DNA from: Xestospongia muta
Taxonomy: Eukaryota > Porifera > Demospongiae > Haplosclerida > Petrosiidae
Reading direction: 5' to 3'
Assembly: GCA_963693285.1 (NCBI GenBank)
Contig: OY848918.1
Span: forward strand, 20,409,484 to 20,473,483
DNA: 64,000 nucleotides
The notes beneath the pieces were generated by a model. It ran no database searches. It saw only the letters and a program-made list of their open reading frames with translations, and was not told the origin of the DNA. This document shows, one piece after another, positions 12,129 through 25,600 of this stretch (its first letter is position 1; the number at the start of each line of letters is the position of its first letter). Made by a program: the position numbers and the translations under genes.

Positions 12129-12965
12129 TGTTTCCCAATGCAACAAAATGATATGAAATAATTTGGCAGATGAGAATCAAAGTCAAAGGAGCTGCATTGG
12201 AGGCATGCCAATACTTTCTACTGGCACCCACCTGGTTAATTAAGAGAGAGTTGAATGGTTAAATTTAGGGTAGATATGGAGGTGACTGCACTTGTTACAG
12301 GGACATACGACATGAAAAGTACATGTGTTGGATGGATCAAAATAATGTAAGTGGCTCCAGAGCACCTGCTTTAGATGTAGTTTGATAGTAAGGAGTGAAA
12401 TAGAGAAATTAATTGGTGGAAGGGAATTCTATAGATGAACTAGACGACAAAAGTAAGAATGCTGAGAGAGTCTTGTTGGCTGAGAGCAATGAACTAATTT
12501 GGAAAAGGAAGATGATCGTGTCTTGGCACTAAAAAAAAGAAACATAATCAAGTACCGGGAAACTAGGGTCAGGGAACTTCAGACACTTGATGAAAAACAT
12601 GATATCAGAAAGCTCAAACACATACATCAGTGGAAGCAGGTTGAGGGAGATAAGCCTGTTCGGATCCCGATAGTTAGAAGAGTAATCACCCAGAACAAAT
12701 TTAGTTGCACATCACTGGATTCTCTCTAGGGAAGTGAAATCTTTCACAAGACGTGATCTCCAAACTTGAGAACAGTAAGTAAGTTTAGATAGCACCAATG
12801 AAAGATAGAGGAGCTTCTTGACTTTCCCTGAAACAGTGGATGAGAAGGTTCGTCATATCAGACATAGCTTGCAATACGCTTCACGGGAGATCATGTCGTA
12901 ATGGTGTAACCAAGAGAGATTATTGGAGAAAATAACTTCAAGGTCCTTACATTGGTTTGTATCCA
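12074..12965 (-). mobile_element. 5'-truncated LINE (non-LTR) retrotransposon with (TAA)n tail
   Basis: Reading the minus strand from about 12955 downwards gives a decayed reverse-transcriptase C-terminus: VIFSNNLSWLHH, LYLSLVLSKLTYCSQVW, LERIQ, LISLNLLPLMYVFELSDI. Near 12340-12290 it ends with a Cys-rich tail (HFDPSNTCTFHVVCPC), typical of CR1/L2/I-like LINE ORF2 ends. It carries in-frame stops. The element terminates in about 54 bp of pure ATT on the plus strand (12074-12127), that is a (TAA)n 3' tail on the element strand, so the microsatellite is part of the insertion. The open frame on the plus strand at 12499-12729 is an antisense shadow. Confidence 0.72.
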
Positions 12966-12969
12966 TCTA

Positions 12970-13984
12970 TAAAATAAAACAAATTATATTATATACATCA
13001 CAATAGCACTACTACATGTATGGTCTGTCACTGTTTTTATTATGTTTGGTAAGTCACTGTCGTTATTGTGTTGTCAACATACCATCTATTCAAATTCATT
13101 GGTGCGTAAATTGGGCACTTATCAATTATAGCTTTCACAAAGTAATGTCTATCTTTAGTAAAATTCCTTTATTTCTAATTTCTTATATATTTCAGACAAT
13201 GAGAACTATATTTCCTGTGTATAAGTTGGACATGATCACTTATTATATATTCAACTAATCATTGGTCACCTGATTAGTTAGTTCCAATCATCATACACTC
13301 TGAACCAAAATTGTAGTAAAGAGGAGAGGATATCATATATCAGTTATAAGGGCTAGATATCTTTTCTTAGTACCTTCCCAAAAGCCTCACAATGAGGTTT
13401 GAAATCTTGGGTAATTACTGATGAATGTGTAACTGGGACATTTACACTAAAAAACAGAGGACATGTACAGTGATGTTGATTTACCATTGTTGACATGTGT
13501 CTATTTCCCTCACAACATACCTTTGAGGTTAGGGATATAATTTCTTTGAAAACTACATGAGTCTGTACTTATGTAGACAATTATTAGAAACTGATTTTTA
13601 AAGCTGTGATAGAGTCAGGCTAAACTGAAAACGAATACCTGCATGGTTCTAGAAAAAACAAAAATATCAAATGAAAGGGTGAAATGACAACATACTATGA
13701 TGGATGCATACTCGGAGTTAAATGTATGGATAAGAAAGTTGTAGCTACCATTTTTGCCGTTATGGTGACTATAGTGAATTAAGATTCAAACATGAACCCA
13801 TATTTATCAAGAGGACATTGAGTAGAAATTAATGGTAGAAATTAATATTTTCCACTAACTACACACCACACTCATAAAAGAGTACATCATGTACAAAGAA
13901 TCTAAAACTGGCTATTGCTCTAACATACAGATTTCTGTAGTAGCTTGAGCCCTTATCAATATACAGTCAACAATACATACATAC

Positions 13985-14022
<38 letters not shown>

Positions 14023-14830
14023 TAAGTACCTGCCACACTACAAGATAATGGCTCAATACGACTAAGTGAACGTCATTTCCATGTCCCCAGTGTAAAAAGT
14101 GACTGTAAAATATACATCAAAAGATAATCAGGTAAAAGAAAACAAACCAACATCAAATGTTACATATGTTATAATCACTTATGAATATATCCTTGTTTAA
14201 AGATGTATCATACATTCAAAAACTATAAAAACATTCCTCCAATATATTAGTCAAATATATTATTTTATATTAGTACACACTCACACACATTCATATTGTT
14301 AACATTGTAATTCATATTATTATATTTTCCAGGTATAAGGCATAGACAAGAAAATACACATACACACTGTCAAATATGCACAATCAAAACAATGCAGACC
14401 CTTACACAGTCATATCTGCTGTTTCCTCAACATTCTATCTTGAAATTAACTCAAATGTCATAGTTCATTAATGTTCAGTCAAACACATGGAGGTCAAAAC
14501 AACATTAACACATGCACTTTATTCTACTCCAAATTTGCCTGATAATGAGCTTGTGAAAAAGAAAAGGGAATGAAATACAAATGAAAACTACTTTTACGAA
14601 AATTTTGTTTATTTCGTAAAAACCATACCATTTGTACAAAACAATAGTACTAAGACTTGACAAACCTCAACTATCTCATTGCATTTGTCAACCCGTAGCA
14701 GAACATACGAGCTTTTTTAAACTTCTACTATTAATAGAAGTGCTTCTACTCTAAATAAAAGTAACTGAAAATTCAATCTAATTTTATCACGCACCAAAAA
14801 ACAACTAACAATTTTTGCATAACGCAGATG
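12970..14830 (+). pseudogene. Decayed piggyBac element, copy 1
   Basis: This stretch matches 54320-56110 along most of its length, with many substitutions and small indels. Around 13380-13450 a broken frame still reads like the piggyBac core segment (LKSWVITDE, then TFTL), homologous to the much clearer copy at 54621-54717. The rest is not translatable without several stops. A pure (TA)n run lies at 13985-14021. Confidence 0.55.
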
Positions 14831-16430
14831 AAGAATTATTATAAAATTGAATCTGCTGTTAATCATCTGTGGGTCGATGCTAATATTTTAATGAAAAAAT
14901 GGAAATTCGAACAACAAGTAGCTAATGTTAAAGATATAAAACCTTATAATATCATGATAATTAATTGCAATAGAAACGAATAAAGATAGCACTATGTAGA
15001 TTATACAAATTATGCTTATAATTTGTTTCTTCCAACAAGCAGGATTTAATAGAATATAGAAGAGTATTCTAAATAAAAAAGCAGAGGGAACAAATCATTG
15101 TAATGAAGCAGATGTATGAGAAAAGTGTATTGAGAGCATGATATGGTAATAATGATGAGAACTATGAGTAGGGGATGGTTTAAAAGTGAATATGCCAGAA
15201 AGGAGCTAGAGTATTTTGTTGATGATTTTGAAGCCTTTTATATTCAGTAGTAGTGGTTGTGTTGTAGTTGTCAAAGTGGAGAAAAAATACATAACAATGT
15301 TTGTATTAACTAACTTTAAGTAAGTCAGGATTATTTTTAATAAGATTTATTACATGTGAAGGATTAGCTATGATGTTAAACTCTGCTACAATAAATACAG
15401 CACTTTTAATAATTATGAAGAAATGAAAAATAAAGAGAGAAAAAAATATTAGATCAACACAACTGATCCATTGACAAATGACAAAAATATTTTGTATTAA
15501 ATGTCATAAATAAAATCATTTACTGTTTGAATTGGTATTGCTCATTTAAGTCAATGACATTCTAGTAGTTAATAATGATTGAACAACAAATTTATAGAGA
15601 ATGACAGAGATAGAAATTGAAGTAATACAGCATTTATAGCTAATAAGATGTCATTGTATATTGCGAGATAAAAAGAACTGCAACTTTTTGTGAATGTTTG
15701 AATGGTTTAAGAAATCGATGCTCGTGCAAAAGGAAAAGTTATAAGGTAATGAGTGGAAAGAACTCCTAAATAGACAAGAAATATTTTCCATTAATTTCCA
15801 TTAAATTATCTTCGTACACATTGTTTTTAAATTTTATGTGTGTGACAGTTTACACATGTCAATAATTTTTTGTGAATAAATTTTTTGTAACCCTCAAAAA
15901 ACAATAGAGTTGTCATTAATAAAGGGATGTATTTGATCTTGCTGTTTGAACCTCTGTCATTAGCAAAATTCAACACCGTATTCATTGCCTCTCCTGAGGA
16001 TGAATTGGAGTGATACGCTTAGACATTTAAAATTTATAAGAAACCTTTCACATGACAAAAATGATACTAGGCCATCAGCAAAACTTTTCTTTGTTTATGA
16101 ACCAAAGTACCATTTAAAATACCTTTCTTTCTCCACTGTTAGAGATTTGCAGTTACTGTATGATTGTGTTACATTTCAAGCCTTTTTCACTCTTCTTTGT
16201 TTGACAACCATGAGAACTATTTTAGCATGTGTTGCATGTGACCTTAATTCAATTTGAAAAGTTTGTGAATTTTCAAATTTTAATGCTAGTTTTGATTGTT
16301 TAAAGGGCATGAAAGAGTTTGTGACATCACCATTTGGAAGTAAGCCATTGTATAGTGGCTTTGAGATCTGGACTGCTTAAGATATAGACATACACCAATC
16401 TAAAACTTTGATGTGTCAAGAAACTCGTAC
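14830..16430. other. Intergenic, no supportable gene
   Basis: AT-rich sequence. The open frame at 15985-16257 (90 codons) has no recognisable family signature, no paralog in the window and no splice context; it is left unassigned. Confidence 0.4.
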
Positions 16431-16760
16431 AAGTTCTGATTGTATGTATCACTTACAATTATTCACCAGGACAATACACATAATTCCTTAAAAGTATTTT
16501 GACTACTAACATGACCTCAGTAATGTAAGGAATATCTTTCATTTAAAAAACATAAAGAGAAAACTATATAACTATAAAAATGACAACAATGTGTCTCTTT
16601 AATTAGAAATTAAGTGTATGTTGTTTCAAGATGTTAGAAAAAGTAAACAAACATATTTGCAATAACTGCTATGAGTAAAGTGAGGGTGAGAATTGTCTCA
16701 TTTGTTCATGTAATCTTTTAAGTTTCAGATCCTATTAAAGAACATAAAAACTATTTTATT
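16430..16760 (-). pseudogene. Inverted, decayed copy of gene 1's last (membrane-anchor) exon and 3' flank
   Basis: The reverse complement aligns by eye with 4290-4600. It has the same tttatgttctttaatag acceptor, then a coding-like stretch NETILTLTLLIAVIA followed by FVYFF, matching gene 1's NEIILAITLLIGVIAIVFVYFF, and then matching 3' flank (aaatgaaagatattccttaca; ttagtagtcaa). Two in-frame stops precede the helix and a TAA directly follows it. The sequence upstream of the acceptor loses similarity quickly, and no Death-like or SH3-like exon was found on this strand nearby. It is therefore a 3'-terminal fragment of a former inverted paralog. Confidence 0.72.
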
Positions 16761-18580
16761 TGCGATTTGTAGTTATTGGTAAATGTATAATCATTATGAC
16801 ATTTTGCTTAATAGTTGACTCATTTTTTGATTGTACTTTAGAAAATAAATGACATAACAGTTATATTACCATTTTTAGACAAGGACAAATCTAATTCTTC
16901 AGCATTAAAGGCATCGTTAAAATAAATAAAATGTATATTCTGTAATTTTAAAATGATCTCTTTTTTTACAATCTTGCACTTCTTCTTACTTGCAAATATT
17001 ACCCTTTATATTATACAAACTAACTTAGTGATTAATGCTTATCTTTACTAATGGCATTCTAAAATATTCAATGTAATAATTTCACCAATATTCTAGTGTA
17101 TATAATGTATATAATAACATGACAGATAGAATATGTACTACTGTACATACCTTCAATGTGAGCAGGATGGTTTTTTCTACAGGAACAAGTTTATATCATA
17201 GTTGTTTCCTCCTCATTAACAATATTACTGCTAGAAAAAAAAATCCCATTTGCTAAATATACAAAATAACACTGAATTATATAAGTGCACAACTAAACAA
17301 TACTAGGGATTACCAAATATGGCAGTGTCTACATTGATATGCTTGTAAAACACTCTCATAACTTAATAACCAATACCTCTATATAATAATATTTACTACA
17401 GAAATTAATATTGACAAGTTATGCAACACCGTTTTCTCTATCATTAAAAGCTATAAATATATTAATGACATGTGACAAGTGTTTTTGAGCACTATAGCTA
17501 TGTCATTGCTAAAATGATATTGTAAAAATAACCTATGATGTATGCTAGATATGAATAGACACTATAATCATCACAGTAGCTGATATGTGAGTAAAGTTAT
17601 GATAATAAACAAATCAACACTATGAACAGTATTTATAGTGTATCCTCCTTCATAGATTATAGTATATGATGTTTACATCTAATAAAGCTGTGTCTGTTTT
17701 TATACACACAATATAGCAATCAACTTAAGTTAATGTAAGACTAACATAATACATTAATACACTGCTATATGCAAGTATATATATGAGAGGGAGTGTACAC
17801 TTGTCACAACTTTACTTTGGCTCAATACTCATAGCAGCTATGACAGGACATTTATCAACATTATAGTGAATAGTGATATTATCCATTAAAACAACAACAG
17901 CATATGCATGCAATATAAGGTTTTAAATAATGAATTGTTGTACACTGGTGTTCCAAGAACTATACAAAGTTTTTGTATATCATGTAATTTGAAAAATTAT
18001 AATGACACTAGTATGATCCGAGGATATCAAATCTATTATTATTCTGAGTTCAAGGAAATCAGTACAAGATATTTTCTTTACTCTTAATTTAGTTTAAAAT
18101 AAAGAAAGGTACACAGGACAGGAAATAAGACATAATATAAATGGATGGTGGCCTATATCCAGTATATATAGTAGTACATCAAATGAAAATTGCATAAATG
18201 TAAGAGTAATAATTATGATCAATGCATGGATTATTAATGAATGTGTTCAACAATCAGGTTGTCCTCTTTATTATATAAAGCTACAATACTAAATGACAAT
18301 ATAACAACAACATTAATGTATGTAATGATGATAAGAGAGTACCAAATATGGTAAATTTTATATTATTAAGCTCAATAAAAACATATATGGGGTACACACT
18401 GCTACTTGTAGAGTGATACATTTATACCTAAAGAACACAAGAAATCACTAATTATGTATGTAATGCTTACAAGTATAAACCTGTCTCTATTCATGACGAA
18501 GAGATTATTATTGAAATACTTTTTGAATTGAAAGTTTCTGATCACTTTTAAAATATAGTGTATTATTATATATCATAATA
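16760..18580. other. Intergenic, nothing recognised
   Basis: AT-rich DNA with short scattered open frames on both strands and no family motif, splice-linked exons or clear repeat structure. Confidence 0.4.
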
Positions 18581-18584
18581 AGTA

Positions 18585-20230
18585 GTCACAGATAAATTCT
18601 ATTACTCTAGCAATATCACAGGTTCATGGATATCACTTCCTTTTCATTTTGCTCATACTGACTGTCTTATTCAAACATCTAATTATCACATGTCAAATGA
18701 TAAAATTACATTAATTCAAATATATCTATCCATTTAAATATAACTACAAAATAATAGATATTATACAATTTTGTTACAGCTATTAAACACTATTACTATC
18801 AACTTATTTATGTAAATCATACAGGTAGTATTCATGTCTTTTTAGAGGTTTGAGTATCTAAATAACATTTGAAAGAATTAGTGACACATCGAAACACTTG
18901 TCATTTTTTTAATCAATGATACTGACAGTATACTGTAAAAGTTTAAGCATAATATGCCTCAACTTATACAGTATACCATATTACAATAAATTAATGAGAC
19001 GGCCTTCATTTATAGAGTAATAAAAGTTACTGACATAAATATAGCAAGAAGTAATGATAAAAATGTGATTATTATGTAAAGATGATAGTGTCAAAATAAG
19101 AATGAGAAAAATTTCTCTTGCAATTTTCTCTACCAAAGAATCTAATGAAATAATGTAATTTTTCACACAAATAATTACTATTGGTATTACGTTTATGGTT
19201 ATCAAGTGGCAGACTTTACTAAGCAGATGTTAATCATATATGATCATATAGTGTACAGTACATACATAGTGTGACTGTATATCTATTACATATAGTAGTA
19301 GTTAGTAGACAGACAGTATACTCTATCTTACTATAATTAGATCACAGTTGATTTAGCTAGTAGAGTTTCATCATTGTAATGTAGTAATTATGTCACCTAC
19401 TTCCTGTATATCTATAGAAGTCTTGATATTAGGAATAGTGGTCAGTTGGAGGAAATACACTTATCCACACAACTACACTAAATAATGTGATGTTGTTAAC
19501 TTTCAAGGCAAACAATTCATGTTAACAACATTAACTAAAACATCATTAACTGGAAAGAATGCATCCAATTCTGATGAATGACCACTTTGCAAGTCAAAAT
19601 AACTGTATTATTTTACTCAATGTTGTATTGTCTACTCATACATCACTATACAGCCTGTAGCATAGGTTTACTTTAAATTTATTCTTTGTTTAATTATTTT
19701 TAAATTTTAATTATGACATTTACTAACATAGAAAATCAAGGACATAAAATTGAGAATTCATACAAGACATTTGATTAGCAAATAGCTTGATTATGACAGC
19801 AACTTTCATTCATATTAATATTAAACTTCAATTCACTCAAGCTGCCCAATCCAGTACTTACACACTTCTATGACAGATTTTAGAAGATGAGTGTGAATAC
19901 TCCAGCCCACACCATTAATGAAAATACGAGATTGTACCCATCAAGTGTTTCCTCAGTGTTTCTTAATTTCATTGACACTCTGTGACTAGGACACTGGTAT
20001 TTCCACAGACTTACCAATATATTTATATTTCTACAAACTATAAAAATAACTTAAAAAAAGACATTGATAGTCCTCTTAATTAGGACTGTGTTATGAGGAA
20101 AACAGTACTGTTGTGTATAGTTCAAATTTAATTGCCCATTAGTAATACATATTATTATATGTAGTCAGGTACTATTATACAATATAATAGAATACACTAG
20201 TGTTGACAACAGTACTGTCTTGAGGGAGTG
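18585..20230 (+). repeat. Leader-region repeat, copy R2
   Basis: Homologous to R1, R3 and R4. It includes the shared segment at about 19260-19420 (catacatagtgtgactgtat, gttagtagacagacagtata) and the degraded form of the leader splice acceptor (atatctatag) followed by the ttatccacacaactacac block. More diverged than R3 and R4. Confidence 0.68.
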
Positions 20231-20339
20231 TCTTATATTTTTAATTATAAATACTGATTGCATTCCTTAGTAATAATCAAAAACTTACTCATTCCATATA
20301 AATATGAGAAAACATGTACTGATGTATATATTGTTAAAT

Positions 20340-22290
20340 AATAGATCAGATAATCACTTAATCTGTCAAATGAAAAAATTATATTTCTATCAAATGTCTA
20401 TCTGTCTTTCAAATATAACTATGGAATAATGGATATATTATATAATTGTGTTACAGCTATAAAAAGAAAACATTACTATCAGTTCAATATACATGATTAT
20501 ATGTAGTACTGATCTCTTGTTAGAACTTTGATTATCTAAGAATGTACTTAAAGAATTAGTGTCACATTGATACATGTGTCCTTTATAATAATGATACAGA
20601 TAGTATACTGTAGATCTAGTTAATAGACATATTGACATATAACTAGAAGTAATAACAAATACATGATTGTTGTTAAAGATTATACCGTCAAAATAATTCT
20701 AATTGAATAAGAATAATTTTTGTTACAATCTCCTTTTCCAAAGAACCTAATGAAAGAATACAATGTTGTGACACAATAATGACTAATGACAATATGTTTG
20801 TAGTTATCCAGTAACAGACCTAACGAAAGCATATGGAAAAAACAATGTAGTGTTAAACTGAAACAGGATTTATTATATCAACAATATTAGTCATACATAA
20901 TTGTGTAGTTTATTATACTGACTTCACTGTACTTAGATAGCTACTGTGAACATTGATGCATTGCTGTTTAACATGAAATTAATACTAATCTCTTGTTTGG
21001 AGTTGCTATTCCCAGACCACATTTGCTCTATGCAAAGTGGGCAGCAATGTATAACTAAATAATGTATAGACCCAAAATTCTTTAACTTGGAACATAACTG
21101 TGATTATATTAGTTTCACAACATTTTTGACTAAGACAGGAAAGTATATCTAAACACTTGTCTTTGTTCTCCATAATTTTCAAATGTCTGGAATATGAGTA
21201 GCAAGTAATTATTGGTGTGTGATACTTACACCACTTATATCAGCCAGTACATACATAGTGTGAGTGTATATCTAATACATATAGTAGTAGTTAGTAGACA
21301 GACAGTATACTCTATCTTACTATAATAAGGTTACAGTTGATTTAGTTAGTAGAGTTTCCTCATTCCAATGTAGTAGTTATTACTATCAAATTATGTGTTA
21401 TATATAGATATCATTATATTAGGAATAGTGGTCAGTTGAAGTAACTATACTTATCCACACAACTACACTAAATAGTGTGGTATTGTAAACTTTTTAAAGA
21501 CAAAATATTCATGTTATCAACATTAACTTCATACTAAAACATCATCATTAACTGAAAAGATTTCATGGAATGAATGACCACTTCATAAGTTAAAAAGATT
21601 GTGTATTTTTACTCAATGTTGTATTGTCTACTCATACATCACTATACAGCCTGTAGCATAGCTTTATTTTGAACGTATTCATCTTTAACTAGTTATAAAT
21701 TTTAATTACAACCAGTACTAACATAGAAAATCAAGGACATAATATTGAGTACTCATACAAGACTATGAAATGTAAATTGTAGCATAGCTTGATTCTGACA
21801 GTAACTGTCACTCATATTAATAATTAAAGGTCAGTTCAGTCAAGCTGTTCAGTCCAGTGTTTACACACTTTCAATGTATTCATTAAGTAGTGGATGATTG
21901 TGAATGACCCAGCTCACACAATTGATCAAAATACAAGATAGTACTTATTATATAAGTGTTTCCTCAGTATTTCTTGATTTCATTGACATTCTGTGACTGG
22001 ATCACTTGTATTTCCACTGAGTTTACAATATATTTATATTTCTACAAACACTAGTACTCAAAAAATAATCCATTGATAGTCCTCCTAATTAGGACTGTGT
22101 TATGATGAAAACAGTACTGTTGTGTATAGTTCTAATTTAATTATCCTTTATTGTATATCATATATATTATATTATGTAGTCAGGTACTGTTATATAGTAT
22201 AATAGAATACTCTAGTGTTAACAACTGTACAGTATTGAGGGAGTGTTTTGTATTTGTAATTATAAATACTGATTGCATTCCTTAACTCAG
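20340..22290 (+). repeat. Leader-region repeat, copy R3
   Basis: Lies directly upstream of gene 2. Very similar to R4 (about 56400-57960), which occupies the same position upstream of gene 3, so this repeat belongs to the segmental duplication that produced the gene 2/gene 3 pair. It also matches R1 over about 6430-7641, including the uninterrupted piggyBac target (ttcattaag) near 21883. Confidence 0.75.
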
Positions 22291-22299
22291 TAATTAATA

Positions 22300-22670
22300 T
22301 TGGTGGGTGTGTCACAGAGTTGCCATTAACAACCGCCAAACAACGCTGTCACACAAGAAGAACAGGTTAGTAGATCACACTCTATATTGTATTCTATTAC
22401 TAAAGCGTTGAATATTATTAGTATCCAATGATATCATATAGTGTACAGTACATACATAGTGTGAGTGTATATCTATTACATATAGTAGTAGTTAGTAGAC
22501 AGACAGTATATTCTATCTTACTATAATTAGGTTATAGTTGATTTAGTTAGTAGAGTTTCCTCATTCCAATGTAGTATATAGTTATTACTATCTATATCAC
22601 CTACTTCCTGTATTATCTATAGACACCTGACATAAGAACAGTTACCATCTAAGGACCAACACTTTTCAAA
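22300..22670 (+). promoter_or_regulatory. Gene 2 leader: likely non-coding 5' exon, leader intron and UTR
   Basis: 22300-22365 is richer in GC than its surroundings (contains aacaaccgccaaacaacgct), ends at a good donor (aacag/gttagt), and is almost unchanged at 57964-58035 upstream of gene 3. An acceptor (ttatctatag) at 22621-22622 is followed by 48 nt of UTR (22623-22670) and then the start codon in the context tttcaaaatg. I infer a spliced leader region; the transcription start was not determined. Confidence 0.5.
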
Positions 22671-25600
22671 ATGTCTCAGAAGAAACTAGTAAGTCTATAA
22701 TCTTTCTATTACTATGTCATTATCCCTATATATCACTGTGATACTAACTAAACTCATATATCAGTGTTATTGTATAGACAGAATATCTTTCTAAAAGATG
22801 GTCTTTTAGTTATAAGGGCTGATCTGTATACTCACTATACTACACTACATGATACATGTTGTCTTTATAATAGAATGATCAACTGTACTGGGGAGCTAGT
22901 AATGGAAATATTGAAAAAGTCAAATCTACTATTGAACAAGGTGCTGATGTAAACTATCATTCAGACTGGGTAAGTTACTAGCTCTCAATATTTAAGTATA
23001 TATCTCAACAGTAAAGCCTATTTTTCATATACAGTGTGTTTTTATAAATAATTCTAAGATCCAATAATTATCATATCACTACACACTGTATCATCATTAT
23101 AGTATGATGTTGGTTGAGCTATAATACATGAGATGGTCTAGTCTCGTCCCCAGACCTACTCACAAGCTAAAATAGGTCTGATCACACGAGTTAATTTTTG
23201 TGACCCCTACTTTAGATTGCGAATAGGTCTGGGAACAAGACTAGGGATGGTCTAAATTTAATATCACAAATCACTGTGTGATTTTAATCAATAGTGTAAG
23301 AGTTTCTTTTATTTTCTGTGTCATCTCCTAATAATAAAAAGTGTTAATATTACTGACATGATGTGTACATTTGTTGATCTAATAACAATGTTACTGAATT
23401 ATTCTAACAGAGCCAGTCTATATCTATCATATAACACAAACTTATGAAGGACAATATTCTTATGAATTTACTTTTAATATAGCATTTGCAAAATAGAATT
23501 TCTGGAATTATTACAAGATTTTATGCCATGCTCATATTTACTCACTTACTGTCCTCATAAGTTTACAATCTACCAGAATGCTAATAAAACTCTGATAAGT
23601 ATAGTTTTTTTAAAGTATCAAACAGAAGCCTTGGTTGTGATTGTATTAACAAGTTGTATACATACATACCTAACTATGGTCTATTTTTATAGAGAGTCCT
23701 TAGGTTTATTGTATTCCAGCATTTAAATTTGAGAATCAATTAGTACACACAATTTATTATAACATTAGAGAGATTGTGCCAAAAAGTTTTCCTCCAACAT
23801 TTTAATTAAAGACATGACAATAGGCAGAACAATTCATTGTTATTTAAATTTGCCAAAGTTTATTTTATATCTATATGATCTCCTTCCACAATTACCTATT
23901 ACAGGTGTTACATTTAGCTGTGTATTGCCACACTTTTTATAATAACAATATTCATAACCTACTAATAATTTGATTAAGAATATCATGACAATGAATAAGA
24001 TTAAGTTTGTAATTTTAATAACAAGAGTGACCTTTTATATTGAGAGGTTAAACCAGTATGTTGTATATTTTATGATTACAAGCAAAACATATAATGCTAA
24101 CATATCCATAAACTACTAAACTAAATGTTGGTACAGTAAATAATGTTAGAAGTCTCTTAGCTAGAGAGGTATTATAGTTAATAAAAGACATTTTGGACTC
24201 TATTTTGTCTGGACAAGTAATAGGGAGACATGAGAACAGCTAAAATTTCATAAAGCATTAGACTAGTATGGTGATCTTGTCCCTTTGCTTAGAGAGTATG
24301 AGTTTGGAGACAAAAGCATATAAGACTTGTATAGAAGGAATGTGTTTATGGATAGAGCATACTTAGAACTAAACATCTGTTAAGAGAGTTAAAAAAATAA
24401 AAATGCTGTTGTGATATGCACTGATCAGTGATAATGATCTTTCAAATAGAAGCACAGATGACATTTCTGTGGTCTGTAACATTTTTGCAGACCACAATAG
24501 ACTGTACGAGTCTAACATGTGCTAGTCCCCAGACCCTTTGTCTCTAAGTGAAGGGACAGACTGTTATTAGACAGCTAAATGACTATGAATGCTTTGATAT
24601 TTTAACTAGAGATCTTATCAGTAGACACAGCTTAGAGTCCTTAATATAATATGATAATTGTTTCATTTACTTTCTAATTTAGTGACAGGATCTGGAGCAC
24701 AAATTCATTGGTATTTCACTCATCAGAATAAATTGCTATCCACATGTCACACCTATATATTAACTGCGAATTAACCAAAATCAGTTTACTTTTGAATAAT
24801 TTGCAAAATTATTTTTTTGAAATGGTTTCTTATACATACAGCATTTTATTTTTAAGATATTTAGTTTAACCTTTCTTATACACAGAGTTTAAACCAGTAT
24901 ATTGTGTGTATTATGTTTACTAGCAAAACATATGTTATTAACATATCCACAGAGTAACTATATAATTGTAAATAATGTTCATAATATGTTTTAATAAGTA
25001 ATGTAGTGTTTATAAGGACTCCATAATTAAAAATAATTTCAAGTTATTAAAGTAGTCCAATAATGACTATTAATACTTTCATAGTATTATAATGTTAATT
25101 TAAGTTGTACTAATGTAATTATAGGTTCACTGACTTCTTTGTAATATCATCTATTAGAAATAACTAATATTGTATTAATATACTAATACTACTGTTACTA
25201 TTGTGATATTGTATGTACTCTTTAAGATTTTGTATTGTTATTCAATAAATTATTAATAGGTAGATCTTGTAACTGTCATTTGTTAATAACAAACATTATC
25301 ATCTACTATTATATAGGATTTTCGGAGACCATTGATTGCTGCATCTTATTATGGACACACTGACATTGTGTCCTTTCTTCTTCAAAAAAAAGCAGACCCA
25401 AATTGCACTGGTTATGTAAGTGTTCATATATAGTAACAATACTGTTGTAATGTATATGTATACATTGTACATGTAGATATACACATGTGAGTTTATTAAT
25501 GTAATTGTCATGTTGTACTTTTTTTTGTTTTGTTAGCAATATTCTTAAAATTGTGAAAATTAAACCTCAATTTATTAGCATTTCAATGTTATATTATAGG

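Noticed and set aside
12499..12729. 76-codon charged ORF on the plus strand
   Set aside because: Antisense to a LINE reverse-transcriptase C-terminus whose family motifs read clearly on the minus strand.
22764..22952. ORF starting MLLYRQN, repeated at 58434
   Set aside because: It crosses intron 1 and reads the ankyrin exon in the wrong frame; the spliced frame gives ankyrin consensus and 96 nt in phase.
25299..25539. Minus-strand ORFs, also at 60358-60571
   Set aside because: Antisense of an ankyrin exon and its flanks; duplicated only because the genes are duplicated.
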